Source: Photorhabdus luminescens subsp. luminescens (GTDB taxonomy: Bacteria; Pseudomonadota; Gammaproteobacteria; Enterobacterales; Enterobacteriaceae). Taken from it: a stretch of 64,000 nt of DNA. Shown piece by piece: positions 8,892 through 19,443 of the stretch. The stretch lies in NCBI RefSeq assembly GCF_001083805.1, contig NZ_JXSK01000006.1:1-64000 (forward strand), given 5' to 3'. Each line of letters begins with the position of its first letter. Position 1 is the first letter of the stretch. A model generated the notes under the pieces. That model was given only the letters and a program-made list of their open reading frames with translations. It did not search any database and was not told the origin of the DNA. The position numbers and the translations under genes are program-made.

Positions 8892-10304
8892 TTATTTTGG
8901 TTGGTTTTCTTGGGAAATTAATTTTTTCCGGTTTTCTTTGGCCTGTAAATATCCGACTAAACTGAGCTGATAACGGCGAATATTTTCAATATAGCGATAA
9001 GCTTCATGTCCACGGGCATAGCCATAGGTGGTATTTGTATAATATTTTTTCTGGCTTAATAGCGGGAGCCGTTTTTTGACGTCGAGCCAACTATCAGGAT
9101 TTCCTTTCTGTGATGCCGTCAGCTTGCGGGCATCTAACATATGTCCATAACCCATATTGTAAGCAGCCAGTGCGAACCAGATACGCTCATCTTTAGGAAT
9201 ATTTTCAGGTAATCGTTTCATTAGATTTTGCAGATAGATCGCGCCTCCCTTAATACTCTCCTCTGGATCAAGGCGATCAACAACGCCTAACCCTTTAGCT
9301 GTCTGGCTGGTTAACATCATCAGGCCGCGTACACCCGTGGGCGAGGTTGCCTGTGGGTCCCAATGAGACTCTTGCCAGGCAATGGCAGCAAGTAGTTGCC
9401 AACTGATATCACCAGAATATTTTTCAAATAGCGGCCTATAAGTCGGCAGAATATTATTGATGGCGCTTAAAAAAGAGAGTGTATCGAAATAATCAAATGA
9501 GTTGACGTGACCAAAGTATTTCTCCTCTAATCGTGGCATGACATTTTTTTCCGTTAGCTGGCTGAAAAAATCCAGCATGGCAGCATAAAGGCTGTAGTCG
9601 TCAATGCGTTTTAAATACCATGTCAGCGGGTTATCTTCGCTAACGTCAAAAGCAACGGCCAGATTAGGGTGAGTACGTTGTTGTAACGCGATATTAATCG
9701 AGTCGCCTAACGTATAATCAAGTTTACCTTCTGATACCTGTTCCAGTAGTTCGCGAGTGTTATATTGCTGTGTCTCCTTCCATTCGAGCTCAGGGAAATC
9801 TGTATTTAGCTTTTTCAATGTGCTGGCATGAGCAGAACCAGAAGCGACTAGCAGTTTACCTTTTAAGTCTTTAAAAGAGCGAGGGCGTGGAGTTCCTTTG
9901 CGATAAATCAGTTGTTGAGAGACAGAATAGTAAGCTGGACCTGCGCGGGTTTGAGCCAATCTTTCTTGATGATAGGTCAAACCGGCGGCCAGAAAATCAG
10001 CTTCACCCTTTTCCAGGTCATCGAATAACTGATTGATATTTTTTCTGAATTTAATTTCCAATTTGACGCCAAGATAATCAGCAAAGCGTTGTGCCAGCTC
10101 GTAATCAAATCCATTGGGTTCTTTCTTACTGGTAAGGTGAATCAGAGGTGAGCTAATGGTACTAATCCGTAGCTCTCCTCTGGCCATGATCCTGTTGATC
10201 TGCTCCTGTTGTTTATTCGGCCAACTGATGTTCAGACTGATGATGGCGGCAGAAAAAAGAGCGATAACAATGATAACGAAATAATTTATTTTTATATTAT
10301 TCAA
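8892..10304 (-). CDS. mltF: Membrane-bound lytic murein transglycosylase F
   Basis: MltF cleaves peptidoglycan glycan strands with formation of 1,6-anhydromuramyl products. The 470-residue protein has an N-terminal hydrophobic export segment (residues 8-28), a solute-binding-protein-like domain (about 40-265; [20 protein letters not shown]) and a C-terminal SLT domain with catalytic Glu in [16 protein letters not shown], followed by GLMMLT and AAYNMGYGH. It is shorter than the E. coli enzyme (518 residues). It is transcribed away from purL, the usual enterobacterial arrangement, and its start lies within a divergent regulatory region. The decarboxylase gene follows 129 bases downstream on the same strand. 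Confidence 0.93.
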   Translation of the reverse strand: MNNIKINYFVIIVIALFSAAIISLNISWPNKQQEQINRIMARGELRISTISSPLIHLTSKKEPNGFDYELAQRFADYLGVKLEIKFRKNINQLFDDLEKGEADFLAAGLTYHQERLAQTRAGPAYYSVSQQLIYRKGTPRPRSFKDLKGKLLVASGSAHASTLKKLNTDFPELEWKETQQYNTRELLEQVSEGKLDYTLGDSINIALQQRTHPNLAVAFDVSEDNPLTWYLKRIDDYSLYAAMLDFFSQLTEKNVMPRLEEKYFGHVNSFDYFDTLSFLSAINNILPTYRPLFEKYSGDISWQLLAAIAWQESHWDPQATSPTGVRGLMMLTSQTAKGLGVVDRLDPEESIKGGAIYLQNLMKRLPENIPKDERIWFALAAYNMGYGHMLDARKLTASQKGNPDSWLDVKKRLPLLSQKKYYTNTTYGYARGHEAYRYIENIRRYQLSLVGYLQAKENRKKLISQENQPK

Positions 10305-10470
10305 ACGGTTATCTCTGTATGACGCGGTATGGCACTATGTGGAAACGCGCTATATTGTTATGGTTAAATTTCCAGTGATTGGGTATTTTGCGGAACAAAA
10401 ACTGGCTGTGCAACTTAATTGATACTATTTTCATGACTTAGCCATAGGATAATTGGCTGTAATAATCGTC

Positions 10471-10509
10471 ACGCAAACGGTTTCGTCATGGGTGACAATC
10501 CTCTATAAT
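10471..10509 (+). promoter_or_regulatory. PurR operator and purL promoter
   Basis: ACGCAAACGGTTTCGT at 10471-10486 is an essentially perfect PurR box. TATAAT at 10504-10509 is a consensus -10 hexamer, and a 17-base spacing places the -35 region inside the PurR box, so purine-bound PurR would block RNA polymerase. Transcription would start around 10516. Confidence 0.88.
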
Positions 10510-10570
10510 GGGCTCATTTCCCCTTAGACATCTATTAAGCTTTGCTTCTAAGATGAGAGAATTGATTACT

Positions 10571-13500
10571 ATGAAAATTCTACGTGGCTCACCTGTTTTA
10601 TCTGCATTTCGTATCGCTAAACTCCTTTCTGTGTGTCAAGAACAGCAACTTCCGGTCAATGATATTTATGCGGAATATGTTCATTTCGCAGAAATTAATG
10701 CACCTTTGAGTGATGTTGATTCAGCAAAGTTACAACAATTATTAAAATATGGACCTTCGCTGGCTGAACATGAACCCCAAGGTACATTGCTGTTAGTGAC
10801 GCCTCGGCCGGGAACGATTTCTCCGTGGTCTTCCAAAGCAACGGATATTGCTCACAATTGCGGCCTGTCCCAGGTTGTGCGTCTGGAGCGCGGCGTGGCT
10901 TATTACATCCAAAGTGGTGAAATGAGTGATGCACAGTGGCAAATATTGTCATCATTGCTGCATGATCGGATGATGGAAACGGTCTTTACTCAATTGGAAC
11001 AGGCGGAAAAATTGTTTTCTCATCAACAACCGGTTCCGTTAAAACGCATTGATATTCTGCAAGCAGGACGCGGTGCGTTAGAAACTGCCAATATTGAACT
11101 TGGATTGGCGCTGGCCTCGGATGAGATTGATTATCTGATGGACGCTTTCCAGAAATTAGGGCGTAATCCAACAGATGTTGAGCTTTATATGTTTGCTCAG
11201 GCTAATTCAGAACATTGCCGTCATAAAATCTTTAATGCTGATTGGATTATTGATGGTCAAGCACAGCCAAAATCATTGTTTAAAATGATTAAAAACACCT
11301 ACGAGCAGACACCTGATTATGTCCTGTCAGCCTATAAAGATAACGCCGCAGTGATGGAAGGATCTGCTGTTGGCCGTTTCTTTGCCAGTGCGGAAAACGG
11401 TTCATATGACTACCATCAGGAGCAGGCCCATATTCTGATGAAAGTTGAAACCCATAATCACCCGACGGCGATTTCGCCTTGGCCGGGAGCATCGACGGGT
11501 TCGGGTGGTGAAATCCGCGATGAAGGGGCGACCGGTCGTGGCGCTAAACCTAAAGCGGGTCTGGTGGGATTTTCAGTATCTAATCTGCGGATACCGGGTT
11601 TTGAGCAGCCGTGGGAAGAGGATTTCGGTAAACCGGAGCGTATCGTCAGTGCCTTGGATATCATGATGGAAGGCCCTTTAGGCGGCGCGGCATTTAATAA
11701 TGAATTTGGCCGTCCGGCGTTGTTGGGTTATTTCCGTACCTATGAAGAAAAAGTAAACAGTCATAACGGCAGCGAATTACGGGGTTATCACAAACCCATT
11801 ATGCTGGCGGGTGGGATAGGTAATATTCGTGATGAACATGTCAAAAAAGGTGAAATTTCCGTTGGCGCAAAACTAATTGTGCTTGGCGGCCCGTCCATGA
11901 ACATTGGCTTGGGTGGCGGGGCCGCATCTTCTATGGCATCGGGGCAATCTGACGCGGATCTGGATTTTGCTTCGGTTCAACGGGATAACCCGGAAATGGA
12001 GCGCCGTTGTCAAGAGGTTATCGATCGCTGTTGGCAGTTAGGCGAAAACAACCCGATTCTGTTTATTCATGATGTGGGTGCGGGTGGGCTTTCCAATGCG
12101 ATGCCTGAGTTGGTCAGTGATGGTGGTCGCGGCGGACGATTTGAGTTACGTAAAATTCTCAATGATGAACCGGGGATGAGTCCGCTGGAAGTTTGGTGTA
12201 ATGAATCACAAGAGCGTTATGTGCTGGCTGTCGCGCCGGAACAACTTCCGTTGTTTGAAGAGATTTGTCGGCGTGAGCGTGCGCCTTATGCCATTATCGG
12301 CGAGGCAACAGAGGAACGTCATTTACTGCTTAATGATGAACATTTTGATAACCAGCCAATTGATATGCCTCTGGATGTACTGCTTGGTAAAACGCCAAAA
12401 ATGTTGCGTAATGTCAATACATTAAAAGCAAGGGGGGAAAGCCTTGAGCGCCGGGATATCGATCTGGCGGAAGCTGTGAAACGCATTATGCATTTGCCGG
12501 CGGTGGCAGAAAAAACCTTCCTGATCACGATAGGCGATCGCTCTGTCACTGGCATGGTTGCTCGCGATCAAATGGTTGGTCCGTGGCAGATCCCGGTTGC
12601 GGACTGTGCTGTTACCACTGCCAGCCTTGATAGCTACTATGGCGAAGCAATGTCTATGGGTGAACGTGCGCCGGTCGCGCTACTGGATTTTGCTGCCTCC
12701 GCTCGTATGGCGGTTGGTGAAGCCCTGACCAATATCGCTTCTGCTTATATCCAGGATTTGAAACGCGTTAAACTTTCAGCTAACTGGATGTCTGCTGCGG
12801 GTCATCCTGGCGAGGATGCTGGTTTGTATGCGGCGGTTAAAGCGGTGGGTGAGGAGTTGTGCCCTGCGTTAGGGCTGACTATTCCGGTGGGTAAAGACTC
12901 CATGTCGATGAAAACCCGTTGGCATGACCAAGGCGAGGAGCGTGAAATGACGGCGCCTTTGTCACTGGTGATTACCGCTTTTGCCAGAGTGGAAGATGTC
13001 CGCCGTACCGTCACGCCGGAGCTTTCCACCGATGAAGATAATGTGTTGTTATTAATCGATCTGGGGCAAGGAAAGAACGCATTGGGCGGTACCGCATTGG
13101 CGCAAGTTTACCGTCAACTGGGTAATAAAACCGCAGATGTACGTAGTGCTGAGCAATTGGCTGGTTTCTTCAATGCGATTCAGCAACTGATTTCGGAACA
13201 AAAATTACTGGCTTATCACGACCGCTCTGATGGTGGTTTACTGGTAACCTTGGCTGAAATGGCTTTTGCCGGGCATTGTGGCATTGAAGCTGATATCAGC
13301 GTGTTTGATGAAGATATTCTGGCTGCGCTCTTTACCGAAGAGTTGGGCGCGGTGGTTCAGATTCGAGCATCGGATAGAGGATTTGTTGAAAGCGTTTTGG
13401 CACAACATGGTCTGGCTGATTGCGTGCATTATCTGGGTAAAGCCAAAGCAGGTGATGATTTTGTGATCTTTAGCGGCAACACTGAAGTTTATCGTCAGAA

Positions 13501-14458
13501 TCGCAGTACTTTGCGTTTATGGTGGGCAGAAACCACATGGCAAATGCAGCGTCTGCGCGATAACCCGGAGTGTGCAGATCAAGAACATCAGGCTAAACAA
13601 GATAATCAGGACCCTGGACTGAATGTAAAACTGACCTTTGATATTTCAGAAGATATTGCAGCGCCTTACATTTTGCAGCAGGTAAGGCCGAAGGTGGCTG
13701 TACTGCGTGAACAGGGTGTTAACTCCCATGTTGAAATGGCCGCGGCGTTCCACCGAGCAGGTTTTGAGGCGATTGATGTTCATATGAGTGATTTGTTGTC
13801 TGGACGTATTGGATTAAGCCAATTCCAGACACTGGTTGCTTGTGGTGGCTTCTCGTATGGTGACGTATTGGGGGCAGGTGAAGGTTGGGCGAAATCAATT
13901 CTGTTCAATGAGCGTGTTCGTGATGAATTTGCCGCTTTCTTTGCACGACCTGATACCTTGGCGCTTGGTGTTTGTAATGGTTGCCAGATGATGTCTAACT
14001 TGCGGGAGTTGATCCCAGGGGCGGAACATTGGCCGCGTTTTGTCCGTAACCGTTCAGAACGATTTGAAGCACGATTCAGTTTGGTGGAAATTACGGACAG
14101 CCCATCACTGTTCTTGCAAGATATGGTGGGTTCTCGTATACCGATTGCGGTTTCTCATGGGGAAGGGCAAGTGGAATTCCGTGATAGACAGCATCTTGAG
14201 ATGCTTGAAAGCAACCAATTAGTGGCGCTGCGTTATGTGAATAACTATGGTCAGGTCACGGAAAACTATCCAGCTAACCCAAATGGTTCAGTGAATGGCA
14301 TTACCGCAGTGACTAGCCTTGATGGCCGAGCAACCGTGATGATGCCGCATCCAGAAAGGGTATCCCGTACGGTGAATAACTCTTGGCATCCAAATGAATG
14401 GAGCGAAGATGGCCCGTGGCTGAGAGTTTTCCGTAATGCTCGTAAGCAGTTAGGGTAA
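10571..14458 (+). CDS. purL: Phosphoribosylformylglycinamidine synthase
   Basis: PurL converts FGAR to FGAM with glutamine and ATP in de novo purine synthesis. The 1295-residue protein equals the E. coli length. Visible features are the N-terminal FGAM-synthase domain, the ATP-binding synthetase core ([32 protein letters not shown] variant, [18 protein letters not shown]), and the C-terminal class I glutamine amidotransferase with nucleophile Cys in [13 protein letters not shown] and the His/Glu pair in MMPHPERV. I chose ATG 10571 over an ATG at 10508 because 10508 lies in the -10 hexamer and upstream of the likely transcript start; 10571 also gives the family N-terminus MKILRGSP. Its 3' end is duplicated at 15779-15866. 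Confidence 0.97.
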   Translation: MKILRGSPVLSAFRIAKLLSVCQEQQLPVNDIYAEYVHFAEINAPLSDVDSAKLQQLLKYGPSLAEHEPQGTLLLVTPRPGTISPWSSKATDIAHNCGLSQVVRLERGVAYYIQSGEMSDAQWQILSSLLHDRMMETVFTQLEQAEKLFSHQQPVPLKRIDILQAGRGALETANIELGLALASDEIDYLMDAFQKLGRNPTDVELYMFAQANSEHCRHKIFNADWIIDGQAQPKSLFKMIKNTYEQTPDYVLSAYKDNAAVMEGSAVGRFFASAENGSYDYHQEQAHILMKVETHNHPTAISPWPGASTGSGGEIRDEGATGRGAKPKAGLVGFSVSNLRIPGFEQPWEEDFGKPERIVSALDIMMEGPLGGAAFNNEFGRPALLGYFRTYEEKVNSHNGSELRGYHKPIMLAGGIGNIRDEHVKKGEISVGAKLIVLGGPSMNIGLGGGAASSMASGQSDADLDFASVQRDNPEMERRCQEVIDRCWQLGENNPILFIHDVGAGGLSNAMPELVSDGGRGGRFELRKILNDEPGMSPLEVWCNESQERYVLAVAPEQLPLFEEICRRERAPYAIIGEATEERHLLLNDEHFDNQPIDMPLDVLLGKTPKMLRNVNTLKARGESLERRDIDLAEAVKRIMHLPAVAEKTFLITIGDRSVTGMVARDQMVGPWQIPVADCAVTTASLDSYYGEAMSMGERAPVALLDFAASARMAVGEALTNIASAYIQDLKRVKLSANWMSAAGHPGEDAGLYAAVKAVGEELCPALGLTIPVGKDSMSMKTRWHDQGEEREMTAPLSLVITAFARVEDVRRTVTPELSTDEDNVLLLIDLGQGKNALGGTALAQVYRQLGNKTADVRSAEQLAGFFNAIQQLISEQKLLAYHDRSDGGLLVTLAEMAFAGHCGIEADISVFDEDILAALFTEELGAVVQIRASDRGFVESVLAQHGLADCVHYLGKAKAGDDFVIFSGNTEVYRQNRSTLRLWWAETTWQMQRLRDNPECADQEHQAKQDNQDPGLNVKLTFDISEDIAAPYILQQVRPKVAVLREQGVNSHVEMAAAFHRAGFEAIDVHMSDLLSGRIGLSQFQTLVACGGFSYGDVLGAGEGWAKSILFNERVRDEFAAFFARPDTLALGVCNGCQMMSNLRELIPGAEHWPRFVRNRSERFEARFSLVEITDSPSLFLQDMVGSRIPIAVSHGEGQVEFRDRQHLEMLESNQLVALRYVNNYGQVTENYPANPNGSVNGITAVTSLDGRATVMMPHPERVSRTVNNSWHPNEWSEDGPWLRVFRNARKQLG

Positions 14459-14608
14459 TCAGGTTGTTTTTTTAGGCGATAGTATAGATTGGCTTCATTG
14501 AGATTCTTTATTTCGTAATTGATATAAGATCACAATTGAAGCCATTTTTTTATTTGTTTTAGCATTCCATCCAGAGGTATAAACGGCTATGTTTGGATGG
14601 CCTGGTGA

Positions 14609-14735
14609 TATACCCGTCATCTTTCAAGTTGCCTCTTTGTTGGCTGCACTCACTCACCCCGGTCATATAGTTTGCTATGCTCCCGGGGATTCGCTCCCTT
14701 GCCGTCGCGATGCATCTTGAAATCCATTGGGTATA
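14609..14735 (-). repeat. ERIC element, full length
   Basis: A 127-base imperfect inverted repeat begins TATACCCGTCATCTTTCAAG and ends with CCATTGGGTATA. It contains the ERIC core in reverse orientation. It lies between purL and the SDR gene, inside the segment bounded by the duplicated purL 3' end. The flanks 14459-14608 and 14736-14803 hold nothing else recognisable. Confidence 0.92.
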
Positions 14736-14803
14736 TAATAATGAGTTGAAGAAGGCCATGTGTAGCAGAATGATGAAACGTTATTTATATTCTTTTTTCT
14801 AAA

Positions 14804-15403
14804 TTAATAAACTTCGTAGTTTTGTCCGGTTTGAGCTCCGTCGATACTTTTCCTAAAAGCAAGAGCTACACGGCTTGCAGGAACAGCGTTAAAACCTGGG
14901 AAAAACTCACCGTATTTATCCAATGATTCCTGTAAGACATTAGGGCTAACGCTGTTTATGCGTATTCCCCTTGGCATTTCAATTGCGGCACATTTTACAA
15001 ATGCCTTGATACCACCATTTGCCATAGCTGCTGATGCTCCTTGTAGGATAGGATCGTCCATTATAATTCCAGTTGTTAAAGTAAAACTTCCGCCATCGTT
15101 AATATAGTCCATCCCTAGCAGTACCAAGTTAATTTGGCCTTTAAGTTTACTGTTTATTCCTATTTCGTTTAACTCTGGAGTTAATTCTGCAATTGATCCA
15201 AAATGTGCGCTACCTGTTGCGCTGACTACGGCATCAACTTTTCCAATTTTCTCATACATACGCTTAATGCTATCAACGGAAGTGATATCAACTACAACAT
15301 CTAAACCATTCCTTCCAGCACGAATAATTTCGTGATTTTTTTCTAATTCTTCCGAGATTGCTTTTCCTATTGTACCGCTTGCTCCAATAACAATAACTTT
15401 CAT
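14804..15403 (-). CDS. Short-chain dehydrogenase/reductase-fold protein lacking the catalytic motif
   Basis: The 199-residue protein has the SDR Rossmann signature GASGTIG (8-14) and the usual acidic and DVVVDIT strands, so it should bind NAD(P). The canonical active-site YxxxK is absent: the equivalent segment reads GASAAMANGGIKAF, with Ala and Asn in the Tyr and Lys positions. This matches the Lin1944-like SDR subgroup, described as lacking the standard catalytic residues and of unknown function. An AAAGGG ribosome site precedes ATG 15403. The gene sits in a segment inserted between purL and glmY and bounded by a purL 3'-end duplication, suggesting acquisition. Confidence 0.8.
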   Translation of the reverse strand: MKVIVIGASGTIGKAISEELEKNHEIIRAGRNGLDVVVDITSVDSIKRMYEKIGKVDAVVSATGSAHFGSIAELTPELNEIGINSKLKGQINLVLLGMDYINDGGSFTLTTGIIMDDPILQGASAAMANGGIKAFVKCAAIEMPRGIRINSVSPNVLQESLDKYGEFFPGFNAVPASRVALAFRKSIDGAQTGQNYEVY

Positions 15404-15778
15404 TTCTATTTACCCTTTCCAAATTAATAAAAATATCGTTGCATAGTGAATATTACTCATAACTCGATATAGGTGGAAGCCTCCAATAATGCTAGAACAT
15501 AAAATTAAATTTACAACTCGAATAGTTTAATCAGGCAATAGTGTAAGGTGGAATTTGTATTAAATAAGCTTAATTCGGATGTTTTTAAGACATTTTTGGG
15601 GCATTTTTAAGATGTTTTTTAAATAGTATTCATAAAAATATAGTCTAAATTGAGTGTATATTATACATTCTAGTGTTATTTTTATCTAAAAAATGTTAAA
15701 AAATAGAATTTTTTAATGATAATTTAAGTTTGAGTATATTTTTTATGGAACGCCAAAATACATTGTCAGAAATTTATA
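15404..15778. other. AT-rich non-coding stretch beside the SDR gene
   Basis: No gene is supported. The sequence is strongly AT-rich with long T and A runs and probably contains the promoter of the divergent SDR gene. It ends at the duplicated purL fragment. Confidence 0.4.
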
Positions 15779-15866
15779 GCATCTAAATGAATGGAACGAA
15801 GATGGTCCGTGGCCGCGAATTTTCCGTAATGCTCGTAAGTAGTTAGGGTAATTAAGTGGTTTTTTA
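15779..15866 (+). repeat. Duplicated 3' end of purL
   Basis: About 88 bases match the purL terminus and its downstream sequence at 14386-14475 at roughly 90% identity (for example TTTTCCGTAATGCTCGTAAG and TAGTTAGGGTAAT). In this copy a C-to-T change makes an early stop. Together with the real purL end it brackets the SDR gene and an ERIC copy, forming a direct repeat of the kind left by integration into, or duplication at, the end of a housekeeping gene. Confidence 0.85.
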
Positions 15867-15914
15867 ACAAAATCTGTGGAATTCTCCCTCCTAGATACTA
15901 GAAAATAATATTTC

Positions 15915-16322
15915 CTAATTCTTCTCAACTGAAAACAAAATAGTACGCTCTGTGTCATTTTGTTTTATATTTATGAAAATATTACCTTTATGCCAATAAT
16001 CATCTTTATTTTTTAGGAATCCTATATTTTCAATGTAGTTTATTAGTTCTATTTTACGATTTGGATTGACATTAGAAAATACAATTTCATTAATCATTGG
16101 TTTTGTTCCATCTGGTGAGTCGTAATAAATAATATAATCACTCGAAATAAATGGCATCCTTTTAATTTCATCAAAAGTAAATATGTTATATTTAATAAAG
16201 TCATTTTTCGTATATGAAAAGTTAACATTCACAAATAAAATAGGGATAATTGAAATTACCCCAAAGCAAACCAATATGATGAATGTTCTCTTTAGAAAAT
16301 TATTCAATTTCAATGCCAACAT
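15915..16322 (-). CDS. Small membrane-anchored protein of unknown function
   Basis: The 135-residue product has one N-terminal transmembrane segment (about 12-31, TFIILVCFGVISIIPILFV) followed by a soluble, Asn/Ile/Lys-rich domain with no recognised motif. Its codon use is AT-rich, unlike the neighbouring core genes, and it lies beside the duplicated purL fragment, so it probably belongs to an acquired segment. The ribosome site (GAAAGAG) sits very close to the ATG, so the exact start is uncertain. No function is proposed. Confidence 0.5.
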   Translation of the reverse strand: MLALKLNNFLKRTFIILVCFGVISIIPILFVNVNFSYTKNDFIKYNIFTFDEIKRMPFISSDYIIYYDSPDGTKPMINEIVFSNVNPNRKIELINYIENIGFLKNKDDYWHKGNIFINIKQNDTERTILFSVEKN

Positions 16323-16538
16323 CTCTTTCTATACCTATGTTATATCTTTAAAGTGTATTAGATGACACAATTCGTCCTGATTTTATATCCTTTTCAGCAA
16401 AAGAGAGTAGGCATAGATGGTACATCATTGGCTGATAAAGGCCAGATATATAGGCCAGTGACATGATATTAGTGTTGGTGATTAAGATGTGAAAATTTTG
16501 GCTCGGTAAATTGTCACAAATTTAACTCTGTTTTTCAT

Positions 16539-16652
16539 TGTCTCAATTACCCGACAAACACGCGTTATAGATGTCTCAAAAAGGAGACACTTAATTGTTT
16601 GATTTTAATCTATTTTTATTTTCATGATTTTAGGTGTCTTTAATTGGCGACA
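16539..16652 (+). promoter_or_regulatory. Three GlrR activator-binding sites
   Basis: Three perfect TGTC-N10-GACA palindromes lie at 16539-16556, 16572-16589 and 16635-16652, 107 to 220 bases upstream of the sigma-54 promoter of glmY. This is the established recognition pattern of GlrR (QseF), encoded downstream at 19440-20777. The spacing suits enhancer-type activation by DNA looping. Confidence 0.9.
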
Positions 16653-16758
16653 AAAAATAAATTTTACTCATACCGGAAAATAAGCTGTTTGGTTGCTAAA
16701 ACGTTACGTTTAATTTTTTCTATAGTAAAAACAGCTAGTTATAATTAAATTTTTAATA

Positions 16759-16777
16759 TTGGCATAGAATCTGCATT
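16759..16777 (+). promoter_or_regulatory. Sigma-54 promoter of glmY
   Basis: TTGGCATAGAATCTGCATT matches the -24/-12 consensus (GG at -24, GC at -12). Transcription would begin about 12 bases further on, at the expected 5' end of GlmY. Confidence 0.82.
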
Positions 16778-16787
16778 AAGCTGGCAC

Positions 16788-17020
16788 AGTTGCTCATTCA
16801 ACTTCTTATGTCGGCCCACATTAGGTGGAGAAATGCCACATAAACTATCGAATGATGCCAAAGTAAGGTGCCTACCGTCCAACTCAGTGATATCGCTTTC
16901 GAGCCTTATCAAACATCGGGCGACACGTGGAGTGAGGCACCACCTATGCCTGACTGTAGATAAACAACAGGCATAAGTATCCTCACTGGCGGGATAGTAG
17001 CAAAAACTGTTATCCCGCCG
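16788..17020 (+). ncRNA. glmY: Small RNA GlmY
   Basis: GlmY protects the homologous sRNA GlmZ from the adaptor RapZ and so raises glucosamine-6-phosphate synthase (GlmS). The 5' part here (AGTTGCTCATTCAACTTC, TTATGTCGGCC and ACATAAACTATCGAATGA) matches E. coli GlmY in sequence and order, and the position between purL and glrK is conserved. The 3' end is uncertain: a hairpin ATGCCTG/CAGGCAT lies near 16947-16975 and a stronger GGCGGGATA/TATCCCGCC hairpin near 16987-17020. E. coli GlmY is about 184 nucleotides and is processed shorter. Confidence 0.85.
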
Positions 17021-17157
17021 TCATCGCTCAGGTGTTTACCTGCCCCTTTGTACTGTTTGCATCTAAACTGATTTTCAGTCACAGCAGAATTTATCAGCCG
17101 ATGGGTTTTTCTATCCGCCCTTTGTCGGTTAGCATTGGTGTACTGACAGGTTACGAG

Positions 17158-18597
17158 ATGATTTCCTTGAAAAAATGGCGTTTATTTCCGCGCTCATTGC
17201 GCCAATTAGTTGTCATGGCCTTCTGGCTGGTGTTATTGCCGTTGTTGGTTTTGGCTTATCAGGCTTATCAGAGTCTTGATCAACTCAGTGAGCAAGCGGC
17301 TGATATAAACCGTACCACGCTGGCGGATGCCCGCCGCAGTGAGGCTATGACAGGTATTGCGTTGGAGATGGAGCGCAGTTACCGCCAATATTGCGTGTTA
17401 GGGGATAAGACGTTGGAAAACCTCTACCAAAGGCAATATGGGCAATATTCTAAAATGCTGAAAGATCAGATGGCTATACTTGATGATCAAAAATATATTA
17501 AGACGCTTAACAGTTTATTATCGCAATTGACAAAGATCACTTGTCTTAATAGTGAACCTACTCAAGCTGCCGCTCAATTACTGGAACAATTCTCCAATGC
17601 TAATAGCCAGATGGTACAGGCTACCCGTGATATTATTTTCAGCCGGGGAGAACAGCTACAGAGAGATATCGCTGAGAAAGGGCAGTTTTTTGGCTGGCAG
17701 AGTCTTATTTTATTCCTACTGAGTGCGTTATTGGTCGCGTTATTTACTCGCATGATTATCGGGCCGGTTAAAGGGATTGAACGTATGATTAACCGATTGG
17801 GAGAAGGGCAATCATTAGGCGTGCGTATAGATTCTTTTAAGGGGCCGCGAGAACTCCGTTCTTTAGCGCAGCGGATTATCTGGCTTAGTGAACGTTTAGC
17901 CTGGCTGGAATCACAGCGTCATGAGTTTTTACGTCATATTTCCCATGAACTGAAAACACCGCTGGCAAGTATGCGAGAAGGGACAGAATTACTGGCTGAT
18001 GAAGTGGCAGGGCCATTAACGGCCGATCAGCAAGAAGTGGTTGCTATTCTTGATAATAGTAGTAAACATTTACAGCAATTGATCGAGCAATTACTGGATT
18101 ATAACCGTAAACTGGCGGATGGCCCGACGGAGCAACGGCAGGTTTCTCTGCGGGAAATTGTTAATGAAGTGGTTTTATCCCACAGCTTACCTGCGAGATC
18201 GAAGAATATTCGGACGGAAACTCAGCTTGATGCTGATATTTTATGGGCAGAGCCTACTCTATTAATGCGGGTTATCGATAATCTCTACTCTAATGCGGTG
18301 CACTATGGCGCCGAATCCGGTAACATCTGGGTTTCAAGTCGTCAGGTTGGCAAATATGTTCAGATTAATGTTGCTAATACAGGTACGCCAATTCCTGAAT
18401 CAGAACGCAGTATGATTTTTGAACCGTTCTATCAAGGAACGCTCCAGCGTAAAGGTGCAGTGAAAGGCAGCGGTCTTGGGTTAAGTATTGCGCAAGATTG
18501 TATTAAGCGTATGGGGGGCGAACTGATATTAATTCAGAGCGAATTTGCTGACGTATGTTTTCGTATTAAATTGCCATTAGCTGCTGAGAATGAATAA
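17158..18597 (+). CDS. glrK: Two-component sensor histidine kinase GlrK (QseE)
   Basis: GlrK senses envelope or host signals and phosphorylates GlrR. The 479-residue protein has two transmembrane helices (about 17-36 and 178-198) around a periplasmic helical domain, a HAMP region (GPVKGIERMINRLGEG), the phospho-acceptor His in FLRHISHELKTPLAS, and an ATPase domain with DNLYSNAVHYG and GSGLGLSIA. I chose ATG 17158 because it gives an N-terminus aligned with E. coli GlrK (FPRSLRQLV); an earlier frame start at 17032 would add 42 residues without similarity. The kinase, lipoprotein and regulator genes are contiguous, with 3-base and 4-base junctions. Confidence 0.95.
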   Translation: MISLKKWRLFPRSLRQLVVMAFWLVLLPLLVLAYQAYQSLDQLSEQAADINRTTLADARRSEAMTGIALEMERSYRQYCVLGDKTLENLYQRQYGQYSKMLKDQMAILDDQKYIKTLNSLLSQLTKITCLNSEPTQAAAQLLEQFSNANSQMVQATRDIIFSRGEQLQRDIAEKGQFFGWQSLILFLLSALLVALFTRMIIGPVKGIERMINRLGEGQSLGVRIDSFKGPRELRSLAQRIIWLSERLAWLESQRHEFLRHISHELKTPLASMREGTELLADEVAGPLTADQQEVVAILDNSSKHLQQLIEQLLDYNRKLADGPTEQRQVSLREIVNEVVLSHSLPARSKNIRTETQLDADILWAEPTLLMRVIDNLYSNAVHYGAESGNIWVSSRQVGKYVQINVANTGTPIPESERSMIFEPFYQGTLQRKGAVKGSGLGLSIAQDCIKRMGGELILIQSEFADVCFRIKLPLAAENE

Positions 18598-18600
18598 ATA

Positions 18601-19443
18601 ATGCATAACAGGTCTACTTACCGTTTTGTACAAAAGACGGATCGGCAGAATATTGCAGTACAACCTGGGAAAAACGTGTTGGTTGCCAGATTGTTATTAC
18701 CACGAGTTTCAGTTTGGGGTTTTAGCATGATATTGTTGATCTTCGTCGCTTTCTTATTGGCGGGTTGCGTCAAAAATCCGGTTAATAATAATTTAGCGGC
18801 AGTGACGCAAATGGTAATACCAGAGCAACAGATAACGGATTACCGCATTGCAGAGTGTGAGTTAATGTGGGATTTAGAGACGTCGTCGTCGATTGAGAAT
18901 GCGCTTTACTGGTTGCGATTGATGAGCTGTTCAGATCGCCTGACATCAGCGAAAGCACGTAATATGGCGAAATACACGCTTCCGGTTACTTGGGATATGG
19001 CGTTTAAACAAAGTATCTTGCTTAACAGTGCCGGGCCTACGTTGTCTGAGCGTCGGAAAATAGTTGAAAATCTCAACAAATACCGGTTGAAATTCCCAGA
19101 TTCATTGCGGTCGTTATTACAATTATGGCGCGAACGGCAGGTGCAGCAAATTGCCGTGGCTGAGGAGCGGGCAAGATTCCAAAAATTACAGGCAGATACG
19201 GATAATAAACTTGATCGTCTGCGTGAAAGTCGCGCGCGGTTGGAATTTGAGCTACAAGAAACTTCTCGTAAACTGGAAAACCTGACAGATATTGAGCGTC
19301 AGCTCTCTTCCCGTAAGCAAAATCAGGGAAGTACTGGATCAGGCAATTCAGATAAACATGTTGAAACGCCAGAGACGACATTACCTAACAAAAACAGTAC
19401 GCCAAACAATACCTCTGAATCAGATAAAGGAGCAGCACCATGA
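18601..19443 (+). CDS. qseG: Outer-membrane lipoprotein QseG
   Basis: QseG is the lipoprotein partner of the GlrK/GlrR system; in E. coli it interacts with and stimulates the kinase. The lipobox LLAGC lies after a hydrophobic stretch, with the lipidated Cys at residue 56 if ATG 18601 is used. ATG 18727 would give a more usual short signal (MILLIFVAFLLAGC), so the start is uncertain. The C-terminal half is a predicted coiled coil (VAEERARFQKLQADTDNKLD, then RKLENLTDIERQLSSRKQ) ending in a low-complexity Thr/Asn/Ser tail. The stop overlaps the glrR start by four bases, indicating translational coupling. Confidence 0.88.
   Translation: MHNRSTYRFVQKTDRQNIAVQPGKNVLVARLLLPRVSVWGFSMILLIFVAFLLAGCVKNPVNNNLAAVTQMVIPEQQITDYRIAECELMWDLETSSSIENALYWLRLMSCSDRLTSAKARNMAKYTLPVTWDMAFKQSILLNSAGPTLSERRKIVENLNKYRLKFPDSLRSLLQLWRERQVQQIAVAEERARFQKLQADTDNKLDRLRESRARLEFELQETSRKLENLTDIERQLSSRKQNQGSTGSGNSDKHVETPETTLPNKNSTPNNTSESDKGAAP

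Noticed and set aside
10508-10570. 21-codon N-terminal extension of purL
   Set aside because: The ATG lies in the -10 hexamer, upstream of the likely transcript start, and the extension does not resemble PurL; ATG 10571 matches the family.
17032-17157. 42-codon N-terminal extension of glrK
   Set aside because: It overlaps the hairpin region behind glmY and has no similarity to GlrK, whose N-terminus matches ATG 17158.
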